This document shows, piece after piece, positions 35,302-44,730 of a stretch of 64,000 bases of DNA. A program made the translations under genes and the position numbers. This DNA is from Alphaproteobacteria bacterium AO1-B. GTDB lineage: Bacteria > Pseudomonadota > Alphaproteobacteria > Rhizobiales > Stappiaceae. A model generated the notes under the pieces. That model did not search any database. It was given only the letters and a program-made list of their open reading frames with translations, and was not told where the DNA came from. Where the stretch lies: NCBI GenBank assembly GCA_001890945.1, contig MLAX01000001.1, forward strand, positions 1 through 64,000, read 5' to 3'. Positions within the stretch are counted from its first letter, which is position 1. The number at the start of each line of letters is the position of its first letter.

Positions 35302-36081
35302 ATGAGTGATTTACTTGTAAAGCGTGACAGCGGTGTGCTGAGCCTGACCCTCAACCGTCCGGACCGATTAAATGCCCTGTCAACGGACATGCGCGAGGGC
35401 ATCTTGTCGGAGCTTCTATCGGAGCTGCATGCTCCGAGTGTGCGCGCTGTTTTGATAACGGGGTCCGACCGCGGCTTTTGCAGCGGTGCCGATCTCGATC
35501 TTGAGACGATCCTCGCGCGCCGTCAGCATATCGAGACGCAGATCCTCGGCGGCATCAATCGGGTGGTTCAGGCCTTGCGCGACCTGCCGGTTCCGGTCAT
35601 TGCCGCCGTCAATGGTCCAGCGGCCGGTGCCGGGTTTTCCATTGTCCTGGCGTCCGACATCGTCATTGCAGCCCAATCCGCGAAGTTTCACCTGGCTTTT
35701 TCCCGGATCGGCGCGGTTCTGGACGGCGGTGCGTCGTCGCTCCTAACCCATCGGATTGGTGCGTCGCGGACCACGGCGCTGGCCATGCTTGGCGGATCGA
35801 TGGACGCGGAAACGGCAAAAGACTGGGGCCTGGTGCATGAGGTTACGGAAGATGGCAGCCTTTTAGATACCGCAACCGCACTTGCGCAGCGCCTGGCTTC
35901 CGGTCCGACGGTTGCGCTTGGATTGATCAAGCGCGAAATCGCAGCCGCGCAATCAGCATCCCTAGATGAGTCCTTGCGCCTGGAAGCAGCCTGCCAAAGC
36001 AAGGCCTTCAACACCCAGGATTTCGAAGAAGGCGTCCGCGCCTTTGGTGAAAGCCGTAAGCCCAATTTTCTGGGCCATTAA
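35302..36081 (+). CDS. Enoyl-CoA hydratase/isomerase family protein
   Basis: A 259-residue crotonase-fold enzyme. RGFCSGADL and NGPAAGAGFSIVLASDI form the oxyanion hole. At the catalytic position the sequence is FSRIGAVLDGGASSLL, with an Asp as in PaaG-like isomerases rather than the hydratase Glu. ATG 35302 is preceded by GGGGAGGAG. The 104-bp gap upstream holds only a short palindrome at 35203-35216. It may be an isomerase or hydratase of ring or double-bond intermediates. Confidence 0.88.
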   Translation: MSDLLVKRDSGVLSLTLNRPDRLNALSTDMREGILSELLSELHAPSVRAVLITGSDRGFCSGADLDLETILARRQHIETQILGGINRVVQALRDLPVPVIAAVNGPAAGAGFSIVLASDIVIAAQSAKFHLAFSRIGAVLDGGASSLLTHRIGASRTTALAMLGGSMDAETAKDWGLVHEVTEDGSLLDTATALAQRLASGPTVALGLIKREIAAAQSASLDESLRLEAACQSKAFNTQDFEEGVRAFGESRKPNFLGH

Positions 36082-36102
36082 AACGGGAAGAGTACCGACC
36101 TT

Positions 36103-37626
36103 ATGCCAAAGACACTGTTTTGCGGGCCGCGGTCCATGGCTCAATCCGATTTACGTACCCTTGCCCGAAGAGCGGCGAGTGGTTTCCTGAAGGCCGGCGT
36201 CACGGAAGGCGGGACAGTCGCCACCATGATGCGGAATGATTTTCCGCTGGTGGCGATGGATCTGGCGGCCGCCCTTGTGAAAGCAGCAGCCGTTCCGGTC
36301 AACTGGCGTTTCACGGCTGAGGAAGCCGCCTATATTCTGAAGGACTGCAAGGCCAAGGTTTTTGTCATTCACGCGGATCTCTGGAACCAGATCGGCCCGG
36401 ACCTTCCGGCTGATGTCATGGACCAGCTTCAGATTGTCGTTGTGCCGACCCCGGCCGACATCGCTGAAAGCTATGGCCTCTCAGCAGATGCCTGTGCTGT
36501 GCCGGAGGGGTTCCCGGTCTGGGAGGAGTGGCTCGCAGCGCAGTCTGTCTGGGACGGACCGGACGCGCATGGTCAGGCTGCGATGATCTACACCTCCGGG
36601 ACCACCGGACACCCCAAGGGCGTGCGCAGGCTGACAAACCCCACCTTGGTCAGCACCGGTTACAACAGGATTTTTTCCGAACATTGCCGGACCCTGATGG
36701 TGGCTCCCATGTATCACTCGGCCCCGAACCGGTTCGCCATGCTGACCGTCGACGTGGGTGGTGACCTGATCCTGGTGCCGCGGTTTGATCCGGAAAAGAT
36801 CCTGCAAATCATTGAAAAAGAGCGGATCACAACGGCGTTCATGGTGCCGACCATGTTCATCCGGCTCTTGAAACTCCCAGATACGGTGCGCCGGCAATAC
36901 GACCTTTCCTCCCTGCGGCACATCGTTGCCGCCGGCGCACCGTTCCCCCCCGATATCAAACAGGCAATGATCGACTGGTGGGGCCCGGTCATCTTTGAAT
37001 ATTACGGCGGCACCGAAACCGGAGCAGTAACCCTGTGCTCCAGCGACGAGGCGCTCTGGAAACCGGGAACCGTTGGACGGGCGGTTGAAGATGCCACCAT
37101 CAAGATTTTTGACGAAGATGGCCGGGAGTGCCCGCCGAATGTCCCCGGCGAAATCTATTGCCGCCTGCACTCCTTTCCCGATTTTGTCTACGAGGGCCGG
37201 CCGGAGGACCGCGCAGCCGTGGAGCGCGACGGGCTCTTTACCGTCGGTGACATCGGCTATCTCGACGAGGACGGCTACCTGTTCATTTCCGACCGCAAGC
37301 GCGACATGATCATCTCCGGTGGGGTCAACATCTATCCGGCGGAGATCGAGGCCGCCATGTTCGGCCATGATCAGGTCCATGATTGTGCGGTTTTTGGAAT
37401 TCCCGATCCCGAGCTTGGCGAAGCAATCGCAGTTGCCATTCAGCCGGAACCGGACACGACCATCGATACCGTTCAATTGCAGGACTACCTCCGGTCCCGG
37501 ATTGCCAGCTACATGATCCCCCGTAAGATCCTGATCAAGGACAGCTTGCCGCGGGACGACAATGGCAAGATTTTCAAGCGCAAGTTGCGCGATGCTTTTT
37601 GGGCCGATGCCGGCCGGCGGATTTGA
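36103..37626 (+). CDS. AMP-forming acyl-CoA synthetase
   Basis: A 507-residue ANL ligase with IYTSGTTGHPKGVR, EYYGGTETGAV, GDIGYLDEDGYLFISDRKRD and a C-terminal DDNGKIFKRKLR. It is a paralogue of the ligase at 21719-23266, so the two clusters share an ancestral activation step. Starts 21 bp after the hydratase gene with GGGAAGAG upstream. It probably activates the acid imported by the cluster II TRAP transporter, as judged from context. Confidence 0.92.
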   Translation: MPKTLFCGPRSMAQSDLRTLARRAASGFLKAGVTEGGTVATMMRNDFPLVAMDLAAALVKAAAVPVNWRFTAEEAAYILKDCKAKVFVIHADLWNQIGPDLPADVMDQLQIVVVPTPADIAESYGLSADACAVPEGFPVWEEWLAAQSVWDGPDAHGQAAMIYTSGTTGHPKGVRRLTNPTLVSTGYNRIFSEHCRTLMVAPMYHSAPNRFAMLTVDVGGDLILVPRFDPEKILQIIEKERITTAFMVPTMFIRLLKLPDTVRRQYDLSSLRHIVAAGAPFPPDIKQAMIDWWGPVIFEYYGGTETGAVTLCSSDEALWKPGTVGRAVEDATIKIFDEDGRECPPNVPGEIYCRLHSFPDFVYEGRPEDRAAVERDGLFTVGDIGYLDEDGYLFISDRKRDMIISGGVNIYPAEIEAAMFGHDQVHDCAVFGIPDPELGEAIAVAIQPEPDTTIDTVQLQDYLRSRIASYMIPRKILIKDSLPRDDNGKIFKRKLRDAFWADAGRRI

Positions 37627-37640
37627 GTAAGGAATATTTC

Positions 37641-39782
37641 ATGGCCGATGTATTGCCCACCACCAACGCCAGCCTCGATGTTCTCCTGAAGCCTCAATCC
37701 GTTGCAATCATCGGGGCGTCGGATGATGCAACCAGGATTGGCGGGCGGCCGGTTTCCAGTACGATTGCTGGCGGTTTCAAGGGACGGATCTATCCCGTCA
37801 ACCCGAAGCGGCCAACGGTTCAGGGTCTCAAGGCGTATCCGTCAATCACCGAGGTGCCCGAAGCGGTGGATTGCGCGATTGTTGCCGTGCCCGCGCCTCT
37901 TGTTGAAAAGACGGTTGCGGACTGCGCCGCCATGGGCACCAAGTCCACGATTATTTTCAGCTCCGGTTTTGCAGAACTCGGAGCAGGGGGCGCCGAAGTA
38001 CAGCAACGGATTGCGGCAGCGGCGCAGAAAACCGGGATGCGGCTGATCGGTCCGAATTGCATCGGAGCGTTCAGCGTCAGTGCCGGCTGGTTCGGCACGT
38101 TTTCCAGTGTTCAGGCCAGCTTGCGCCTCGATCCGGGGAAAACGGCGATCGTCAGCCAAAGCGGTGCCTATGGGGCACACATGTTCTACATGGCGCAGCG
38201 GCGCGGAGTCGCGACGGACCTTTGGGTAACCACCGGCAATGAATCGGACATCGATGTTGCTGAGGTCATCGCTTACTATGCGGATCATCCGGATGTCTCG
38301 ACCATCATGGCCTATACCGAAGGCGTGAAGGACCGAGACCGCATGTGTGCGGCCCTTGATCTGGCCCGCGCCGCGAAGAAGCCGGTGATCATGATCAAGG
38401 TCGGGGATACGGATGTGGGCGCAGAAGCTGCGGCCACACACACGGCCAGTCTCGCTGGTGATGATGCGATCTACGATGCGCTCTTCAAACAATATGGCGT
38501 TTACCGGGCGCACAGCTGCCAGGAAATGGTCGATGTCGCCTATGCCTGCCAGACCGGGCTGTTCCCAACGGGCCGGAAGATGGCCATTCAGACCGTCTCC
38601 GGCGGCATTGGTATTCAGATGGCTGACGAGTCTGTCAAAAACGGCTTGGACGTTCCGGCCATGCCGGAAGCCTTACAGCAAAAACTGCTGGGACTGATTC
38701 CATACGCAGGTGTGCGCAATCCGATCGACATAACAGGGCAGGTGCTCAACCAGCCGGAAGTCATCGGTCAGGGCATAGATCTATCAATCCGCGAAAGCGG
38801 CTGTGATGCCTACGCAATCTATCTTGCGAGTGCCCCACAGGCGCCGGGGCTCAAAGACTTCTGCCTTCAGACTTTCACGGACTTGCGGGATAAACACCCT
38901 GAAACACCGATGGCACTCAGCATGATCGCCACACCTGAAATCATTGCTGAGTATGAAGCGCTCAACATCGGCTGTTACGAGGATCCGGTGATGGCGATCC
39001 GCGCCATGGCCGCCCTTGCCCAATTTCACGAGACCTTCCAGCGCGGCCAGCCTGATGCGCCTGCGGCTCTACCGGCGGATGCGGACAGAGTGCCGGATGA
39101 ACGGGTGTCAGAAGCCGGGGCAAAAGCCATTCTGGCAAGCGCCGGAATCCCGGTGACGCGTGACTTCCTGTCGGCAAGTGCCGAAGAAGCGGTCAAGGCG
39201 TGGCACGCGATTGGCGGCCCCGTGGTTTTGAAAATCGCCTCACCGGATATCTTGCACAAAACAGAGATTGGCGGCGTCTTGATCGGCCTGAATGACGAAA
39301 AAGCCATTGCTGAAGGTTTTGAGGCCATCTTGATCCGGGCGCGGGAAGCCCAGCCAAATGCCACAATTGAGGGCGTGCTCGTCTGTGAAATGGTCTCAGG
39401 CGGTGTTGAAACGGTTCTGGGCGTGACGAATGATCCGGCACTTGGTCCAGCGGTGATGTTCGGTCTTGGCGGTGTTTTCGTTGAAGTGATGAAGGACGTG
39501 ACCTTCCGCCTGGCCCCGATTGGCGTTGATGAAGCGCATCGCATGATTAGCGAGATCAAGGGACGGGCGATGCTGGATGGTGTGCGCGGCGCACCGCCTG
39601 CGGACATTGATGCATTGGCACAAGCCCTGTCCCGGCTCTCGGTCTTTGCCGCAGAAAATGCCGACCGGTTGGACTCAATCGACATCAATCCGTTTGTCGT
39701 CCTGCCGGAGGGCGCTGTTGCCCTGGATGCGGTCATTGTACCCAAAGCCACAATGCTTGCCGGCGATCCGGCGGGTAAGTGA
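37641..39782 (+). CDS. ADP-forming acyl-CoA synthetase, fused alpha-beta type
   Basis: A 713-residue NDP-forming acyl-CoA synthetase (acetyl-CoA synthetase, ADP type) or acyltransferase. The CoA-binding domain opens with SVAIIGASDDATRIGGRPV, the succinyl-CoA-synthetase-like domain holds the phospho-His region AATHTASLAGDD, and from about residue 490 comes an ATP-grasp domain (VLKIASPDILHKTEIGGV). ATG 37641 has AAGGAA upstream. It lies 14 bp after the AMP-forming ligase and 1 bp before a CoA-transferase: three different CoA-handling enzymes in a row. It could salvage energy from an acyl-CoA end product. Confidence 0.9.
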   Translation: MADVLPTTNASLDVLLKPQSVAIIGASDDATRIGGRPVSSTIAGGFKGRIYPVNPKRPTVQGLKAYPSITEVPEAVDCAIVAVPAPLVEKTVADCAAMGTKSTIIFSSGFAELGAGGAEVQQRIAAAAQKTGMRLIGPNCIGAFSVSAGWFGTFSSVQASLRLDPGKTAIVSQSGAYGAHMFYMAQRRGVATDLWVTTGNESDIDVAEVIAYYADHPDVSTIMAYTEGVKDRDRMCAALDLARAAKKPVIMIKVGDTDVGAEAAATHTASLAGDDAIYDALFKQYGVYRAHSCQEMVDVAYACQTGLFPTGRKMAIQTVSGGIGIQMADESVKNGLDVPAMPEALQQKLLGLIPYAGVRNPIDITGQVLNQPEVIGQGIDLSIRESGCDAYAIYLASAPQAPGLKDFCLQTFTDLRDKHPETPMALSMIATPEIIAEYEALNIGCYEDPVMAIRAMAALAQFHETFQRGQPDAPAALPADADRVPDERVSEAGAKAILASAGIPVTRDFLSASAEEAVKAWHAIGGPVVLKIASPDILHKTEIGGVLIGLNDEKAIAEGFEAILIRAREAQPNATIEGVLVCEMVSGGVETVLGVTNDPALGPAVMFGLGGVFVEVMKDVTFRLAPIGVDEAHRMISEIKGRAMLDGVRGAPPADIDALAQALSRLSVFAAENADRLDSIDINPFVVLPEGAVALDAVIVPKATMLAGDPAGK

Positions 39783-39783
39783 C

Positions 39784-40986
39784 ATGCGGGCATTCAAGGG
39801 ACTGCGCGTCATCGACTTTACCCGTGCGTTGTCAGGGCCGATGGCTGCGCAAATGCTGGCGTTGCTCGATGCAGATGTCATCAAGGTCGAGCCTCCCGGC
39901 GACGGAGACCAGCTGCGCGGGGTGCTGGCCAGTCCTGAGATGGCGGCACAACGCCTCTCACCGGCGTTCCTTACCGGCAATCTTCGAAAGCGAAGTCTTG
40001 CCCTTGATTTGAAATCGGAGCTTGGACGCGAGGCGGCTGGCCGATTGGTTTCTGGCGCGGATGTTGTCATCGAAAACTTCGTGCCGGGAACGGCACAAAA
40101 ACTCGGCATTGACTACGAGGCGGTTCGGAGAGCCAACCCGGATGTCATCTATTGTTCCATCAGCGGGTATGGTCAAAGCGGACCGAGGTGTTCTGAAAAA
40201 GCTTATGATTCTGCGATACAGGCAGATTCTGGAATGATGTCGCTGACCGGATTCCCCGAGACAGGGCCAACCCGGATCGGGTTTATGCTTGTAGACGTCA
40301 CCACCGGCGTTTCGGCAGCCTATGCCATAGCCGCTGCGCTCTATCGGCGGGCCATTACCGGCAAAGGCCAGTTTCTGGACGTTGCCATGTATGACACGGC
40401 CCTTCAGCTGATGTGCTGCCAGGGGGCGGATTATCTGGTCCGAGGGTATCTGCCACCGCTGATGGGCAATGAATCCCCAATGACCCAACCGACTGCCGGA
40501 ACGTTCGAAACATCGGATGGCATGATCTTGCTCGCTACCTTGACCTCAGATCAGCAGGAAGGGGCGTTCAAGGCGCTCGGTCTTGCAGCGCTATTGGAGG
40601 ACCCGCGTTTTTCCTCTGAGCTCGCCCGCCACAAACATCTTGAAGAAGGCCGGGAGCTAATCCGGCCTGTCTTGCGAAGCCGTTCGACGGAGGAATGGCT
40701 GAAAATCCTGAAGGCGCATGGCGTTCCCGTTCAAGCCGTTCGTGATCTGGGGCAGGCGCTGTCCGACCCGCAGCTTGACCATCGCGGCCTGCTTGTGGAG
40801 GCAGGGAAACTTCACGACACGTCAGACCCCGTCACTTTGCTCGGTGCGCCCTTCGTGGCGAACGAGGACGGGCCGTACCAAAAGGCAGAGCCACCGTTTC
40901 AGGTTGGGCAGCACAGTCGTGAAGTTCTGGAAGAACTCGGTTTCTCTGCGTCAGAAATCACAAAGTGTCTGGCAACAGCTCCGTAA
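39784..40986 (+). CDS. Family III CoA-transferase
   Basis: A 400-residue CaiB-type protein with GLRVIDFTRALSGPMAAQM, DADVIKVEPPGDGDQLRG and QFLDVAMYDTALQLM (likely catalytic Asp). The open frame extends 69 codons upstream inside the synthetase gene, so the proper start ATG 39784 just after its stop is used. Last gene of the plus-strand cluster II operon before a 162-bp gap. It is one of four CaiB/AMACR-superfamily proteins in the window. Confidence 0.9.
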   Translation: MRAFKGLRVIDFTRALSGPMAAQMLALLDADVIKVEPPGDGDQLRGVLASPEMAAQRLSPAFLTGNLRKRSLALDLKSELGREAAGRLVSGADVVIENFVPGTAQKLGIDYEAVRRANPDVIYCSISGYGQSGPRCSEKAYDSAIQADSGMMSLTGFPETGPTRIGFMLVDVTTGVSAAYAIAAALYRRAITGKGQFLDVAMYDTALQLMCCQGADYLVRGYLPPLMGNESPMTQPTAGTFETSDGMILLATLTSDQQEGAFKALGLAALLEDPRFSSELARHKHLEEGRELIRPVLRSRSTEEWLKILKAHGVPVQAVRDLGQALSDPQLDHRGLLVEAGKLHDTSDPVTLLGAPFVANEDGPYQKAEPPFQVGQHSREVLEELGFSASEITKCLATAP

Positions 40987-41148
40987 GTTTACCCTCGACC
41001 AACTGACGATTGTTCGCATGTACATATTTTGCTAAGGATCGCGCGCCGTTAAGGCAGGGATAAAGACTTTGGCCGGTCCGATGGCAAGCAGTGGGAACAG
41101 AAAATCCTCTGAAAAAATCGGTTTTGGCAAACCTGAAATTGGACACCT

Positions 41149-41595
41149 ATGCACGATCTGGATCGCAAACTCGGAACTTTGTTCAGCGACATTGCCCGTT
41201 TCCGCCGGATTCTTTTTGATCAACTGGCAACCGAGTACGACCTGACCCATGTGCAGGTGTTCCTGCTCAATCATCTTCACAAGGATGATGGCCTGACGCA
41301 GACGGATCTTGCATCCCGGATGGATATCGGAACGGTCACGATCAGCGGTCTTGTCGACCGGCTGGAAGCCAAAGGCTACGTGGAACGCCGACCGGATGAA
41401 AAGGATCGCCGGGCCAAACGTGTTTGGCTGACGCCGAAGATGCAGGAAGTCTGGAAGAAGATCGGCGAAAGCATGCGCCAGATGAATGAAGTCACCTTTG
41501 AAGGTGTCGATGAAGCCGACATTGAGCATCTGATTACGACCCTGCGCAAGGCACGGCAGAACCTTCAAGGCCGGTTGAGCGGATCTGGCGCTTAA
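41149..41595 (+). CDS. MarR-family regulator (cluster II, copy 2)
   Basis: A 148-residue winged-helix regulator paralogous to the one at 29603-30049: same length, shared LFSDIARFR/IFQDIARFR start, DIGTVTISGLVDRLEAKGYVERR recognition helix and KDRRAKRVWLT wing. It lies between the plus-strand acyl-CoA operon and the hydratase-like/dehydrogenase operon. Operator-like AT-rich patches are found at three promoters in the cluster. Two near-identical regulators may form heterodimers or respond to different ligands. Confidence 0.9.
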   Translation: MHDLDRKLGTLFSDIARFRRILFDQLATEYDLTHVQVFLLNHLHKDDGLTQTDLASRMDIGTVTISGLVDRLEAKGYVERRPDEKDRRAKRVWLTPKMQEVWKKIGESMRQMNEVTFEGVDEADIEHLITTLRKARQNLQGRLSGSGA

Positions 41596-41720
41596 GCCGG
41601 GTTGAGTTAACTCTTCAAAGAAATTTTGAAACCAGGCGCTGGCTTTCAAAGCTGGCGGTCTGTTCGTGTTCTGTTTTGACTGACCCTGCAAAGAGCGTTG
41701 AGCCTGCTAGATCGACTTAA

Positions 41721-41746
41721 ACGCTTGCTAGAAAATTAGTTCGCAA
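41721..41746. promoter_or_regulatory. MarR-type operator candidate upstream of the hydratase-like gene
   Basis: ACGCTTGC (41721-41728) repeats exactly the core of the site at 31930-31955, and TTCGCAA (41740-41746), reverse TTGCGAA, follows 11 bases later in an AT-rich stretch. It lies 81-106 bp before the start of the next operon. The 231-bp gap 41596-41826 holds nothing else recognisable. Confidence 0.45.
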
Positions 41747-41826
41747 TATAATAATAAATATACTTATGAAAACGTGATCGGGTGTTCCGGACCCCCGGCC
41801 ACGCACCTAAAAGAGTGTTTGGACAC

Positions 41827-42288
41827 ATGACGCAATCTCCACGGCTCGTCGGACCGGGGTTCTACTGGCAGGACTTTTCTGCCGGTGACCGGTACCGGAC
41901 CCTGGCACGCACAATTACGGAAGCAGACATCATCGCCTTTGTCGGTGTAACCGGAATGACCGAAGTCCTGTTTACCGATCAAACCTTTGGGCAGGGTGTC
42001 GCGGCTCGCGGGCGGGTCGCACCTGCGGCACTGACCTACACGTTGATCGAGGGCATTCAGTGCCAGACCCTCATCCAGGCGACCGGGCTGGCGCTTCTGG
42101 AAGTCGAAAAGAAGGTTCTGGCACCCGTCGCTGCTGGAGACACCGTTCACGCCATCGTGGAGGTTTTAGAGGTCCGCCAGACCAGCAAGGGAAACCGTGC
42201 CGTGGTGACGACGCGCAACGACATCGTCAATCAACATGGCGAAACGGTCATCACCTACACCGCCAAACGGCTGGTCGCGGGACGGTAA
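41827..42288 (+). CDS. MaoC-like hot-dog protein lacking the hydratase dyad
   Basis: A 153-residue single hot-dog protein related to MaoC (start FYWQDFSAGDRY, then ITEADIIAFVGVTG). Where hydratases have G-D-x-N-P-x-H it reads GMTEVLFTD, so both the Asp and the His are missing. It may be a thioesterase, a non-catalytic partner of another MaoC subunit, or act on a different acyl-CoA. ATG 41827 is used over one 45 bases upstream. It heads a three-gene operon with two dehydrogenases. Confidence 0.75.
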   Translation: MTQSPRLVGPGFYWQDFSAGDRYRTLARTITEADIIAFVGVTGMTEVLFTDQTFGQGVAARGRVAPAALTYTLIEGIQCQTLIQATGLALLEVEKKVLAPVAAGDTVHAIVEVLEVRQTSKGNRAVVTTRNDIVNQHGETVITYTAKRLVAGR

Positions 42289-42360
42289 GAGCCATTGGCG
42301 TCGAAGCCGCTGGGGGAGCGGCCGATGCGTAGAGGCAAATAAACAAATTGGGAGTGAGGC

Positions 42361-43554
42361 ATGGACATCAATTATACGCCGGAAGACGAGGCTTTCCGGA
42401 CTGAGGTAAAGGCCTTCCTGGAGGCGGAGCTGCCAAAAGGTCTCAGTGACAAGGTCAAAGCAGGACAAAAGCTTGATGGCGAAGACTTCATGCTCTGGCA
42501 GCAGATCCTTGGACAAAAGGGTTGGCTGGTGCCCCGCTGGCCCGAGGAACATGGCGGCTGCGGCTGGACACCGGTGCAGGTGAACATCTTCGATGAAGAA
42601 GCCTACCTTGCCGGAGCGCCCCGCGTTCTGCCGTTCGGCGTTAATATGGTCGGCCCGGTGATCATTGAATTCGGCAGTGAGGATCAGAAAGACCGTCACT
42701 TGCCCGGGATTGCCCGCGGTGAAGTGCCGTGGTGCCAGGGTTTTTCCGAACCCGGATCCGGCTCGGATCTGGCTTCTTTAAAAACGGCGGCGGTTCGCGA
42801 CGGCGACGATTACATCGTCAATGGACAAAAGATCTGGACCTCATACGCCCATTTTTCCGATTGGATGTTCTGCCTCGTGCGCACCGATCCCGATGCGGCC
42901 AAGAAACAGCAGGGGATTTCGTTCCTTCTGATCGACATGAAAACCCCCGGCATCACAGTCCGCCCGATCATCACGTTTGACGGCATGCATTCGGTCAATG
43001 AAGTCTTTCTGGAAAATGTCCGGGTCCCGGCGGAAAACCTGGTCGGCGAAGAAAACAAGGGTTGGGACTATGCCAAGTTCCTGCTCGGGCATGAACGCAC
43101 CGGGATTGCGGGCGTCGGCGGCTGCAAGGCCGAGTTTGAAAAGCTTCTGGATATCGCCCGGACAGAGAAGAAAAACGGCAAGCCTTTGATCGAGGATCCG
43201 CTGTTTGCGGCGAAGATCGCGCGGCTCGAGATCGCCCTCAGGGCCTTGGAACTCACCAACATGCGGATGCTGAGCGGCAGTGGAACGGGTCTGAACGGGG
43301 CCTTTCCGTCTGTTTTGAAGGTCAAGGGCACCGAAGTGCAGCAGCGCATTGCCGAATTGCAAATGGATGCGGTCGGAGTGCATGCCCTGCCATGGCAGCA
43401 AGTGGCAATGGATCCTGCGTGGAACGGCGACACAGTCGGGCCGGATTATGCAATCCCGCGCATGCCGGCCTATATCGATCGCCGAAAGGCAACGATCTAC
43501 GGCGGTTCGACCGAGATTCAGAAGAACATCATTTCAAAAACACTCCTGAGCTAA
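42361..43554 (+). CDS. Acyl-CoA dehydrogenase (large partner)
   Basis: A 397-residue FAD dehydrogenase beginning MDINYTPEDEAFRTEVKAFL. FSEPGSGSDLASLKTAA and the C-terminal YGGSTEIQKNIISKTLL are typical. The pairing with a 378-residue, more divergent dehydrogenase 13 bp downstream matches the alpha/beta FadE pairs known from steroid side-chain degradation, where two different chains form a heterotetramer. GGGAGTGAGGC precedes the start. Confidence 0.92.
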   Translation: MDINYTPEDEAFRTEVKAFLEAELPKGLSDKVKAGQKLDGEDFMLWQQILGQKGWLVPRWPEEHGGCGWTPVQVNIFDEEAYLAGAPRVLPFGVNMVGPVIIEFGSEDQKDRHLPGIARGEVPWCQGFSEPGSGSDLASLKTAAVRDGDDYIVNGQKIWTSYAHFSDWMFCLVRTDPDAAKKQQGISFLLIDMKTPGITVRPIITFDGMHSVNEVFLENVRVPAENLVGEENKGWDYAKFLLGHERTGIAGVGGCKAEFEKLLDIARTEKKNGKPLIEDPLFAAKIARLEIALRALELTNMRMLSGSGTGLNGAFPSVLKVKGTEVQQRIAELQMDAVGVHALPWQQVAMDPAWNGDTVGPDYAIPRMPAYIDRRKATIYGGSTEIQKNIISKTLLS

Positions 43555-43567
43555 GCGGACCGGCATC

Positions 43568-44704
43568 ATGAATTTCAATTATTCTGAAGAACAATCCCTG
43601 ATTTCCGACAGTCTCGGCAAGCTGTTAAGCGATAGCTGCAGCCAGGCCGCGCGCAGATCCCTCATTTCCGAGGAACAGGACTATGATACCGAGATCTGGT
43701 CGGCCCTCAGCGGGCTTGGAATGCTGGGCCTGCCCATCGCAGAGGCTTATGCGGGCGTTGGCGGCACGGCTGTCGACACGATGGTCGCTGCCATCGAGTT
43801 TGGACGGCACCTTTCGCTCGAGCCCTTCACGGCAAGCGTTGTTTTGGGCGGGTGCGCCCTTCAATTGGCTGGAACAGAAGATCAGAAAAACGCTTTTCTG
43901 CCTGGCATTGCGGACGGATCCCAACGCGCTGCAGTCGGGTTTTTGGAACCGGAAAGCCGGTTTGACCTTTCAAGCGTTGCGACCCGTGCAGAACCAGACG
44001 GCGATGGCTACCGGCTCTCCGGCCGGAAAACAGCGGTCATCGGTGCTCCATCAGCGGACATTCTCATCGTGTCGGCCCAAACCTCCGGAACCGCGTCTGA
44101 TCCGGATGGTCTCACCTTGTTCCTCGTACAGTCGGACGCAAGCGGTGTGGAAATAAAACCCTACCGGTTTGCAGATGGCCGGACCGGTGCGGACATTGTG
44201 CTTAAGAATGTTCGTGTCGCTGCATCCGATATGCTCGGTCCGAAAGACAAGGCGGCAAACCTCATTGAGCATATCGCAGATCTAGGGACCGCAGCGCTGT
44301 GCGCCGAAGCCTTGGGAGCGCTTGAGAAAATCATCGCAATGACGACAGAGTATCTGAAGGTCCGCACCCAATTTGGCCGTCCGATTGGCGAGTTTCAGGC
44401 GCTTCAGCATCAGCTTGCCGAAATGATGATTGATTTCGAACATGCCAAGTCGCTGGTGTTTGAAGCTGCCATGACTGCCGACAGCCCGGAGGCCCCCATT
44501 CGCAAAAAAGCTGTCTCTGCCGCCAAGGTCTACCTCGGCGAACGGGGGCGGGTAATCTGCCAGAATGCGATCCAGATGCATGGCGGGATCGGCATGACGG
44601 ATGAATATGAGCTTGGTGACTATGTGAAACGGGTCATGGTCGCAGAAAAAGCGTTCGGCGATACCGACCACCATTTGGAGCGCTATGCCCGCCAGATGGC
44701 TTAG
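43568..44704 (+). CDS. Acyl-CoA dehydrogenase (small partner)
   Basis: A 378-residue acyl-CoA dehydrogenase with a weaker match to the family. FLEPESRFDLSSVATRAEP replaces the usual FAD loop, while RTQFGRPIGEFQALQHQLAEM and MHGGIGMTDEYELGDYVKR are kept. Such degenerate chains commonly pair with a full dehydrogenase, here the gene just upstream. It is the last gene of cluster II, followed by a hairpin. Confidence 0.88.
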   Translation: MNFNYSEEQSLISDSLGKLLSDSCSQAARRSLISEEQDYDTEIWSALSGLGMLGLPIAEAYAGVGGTAVDTMVAAIEFGRHLSLEPFTASVVLGGCALQLAGTEDQKNAFLPGIADGSQRAAVGFLEPESRFDLSSVATRAEPDGDGYRLSGRKTAVIGAPSADILIVSAQTSGTASDPDGLTLFLVQSDASGVEIKPYRFADGRTGADIVLKNVRVAASDMLGPKDKAANLIEHIADLGTAALCAEALGALEKIIAMTTEYLKVRTQFGRPIGEFQALQHQLAEMMIDFEHAKSLVFEAAMTADSPEAPIRKKAVSAAKVYLGERGRVICQNAIQMHGGIGMTDEYELGDYVKRVMVAEKAFGDTDHHLERYARQMA

Positions 44705-44730
44705 ATATCGTGGCTGCTGAGCAACGCGAT

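Noticed and set aside
36481..37476. A 331-residue minus-strand frame
   Set aside because: Antisense shadow of the AMP-forming ligase, whose motifs lie in the same bases.
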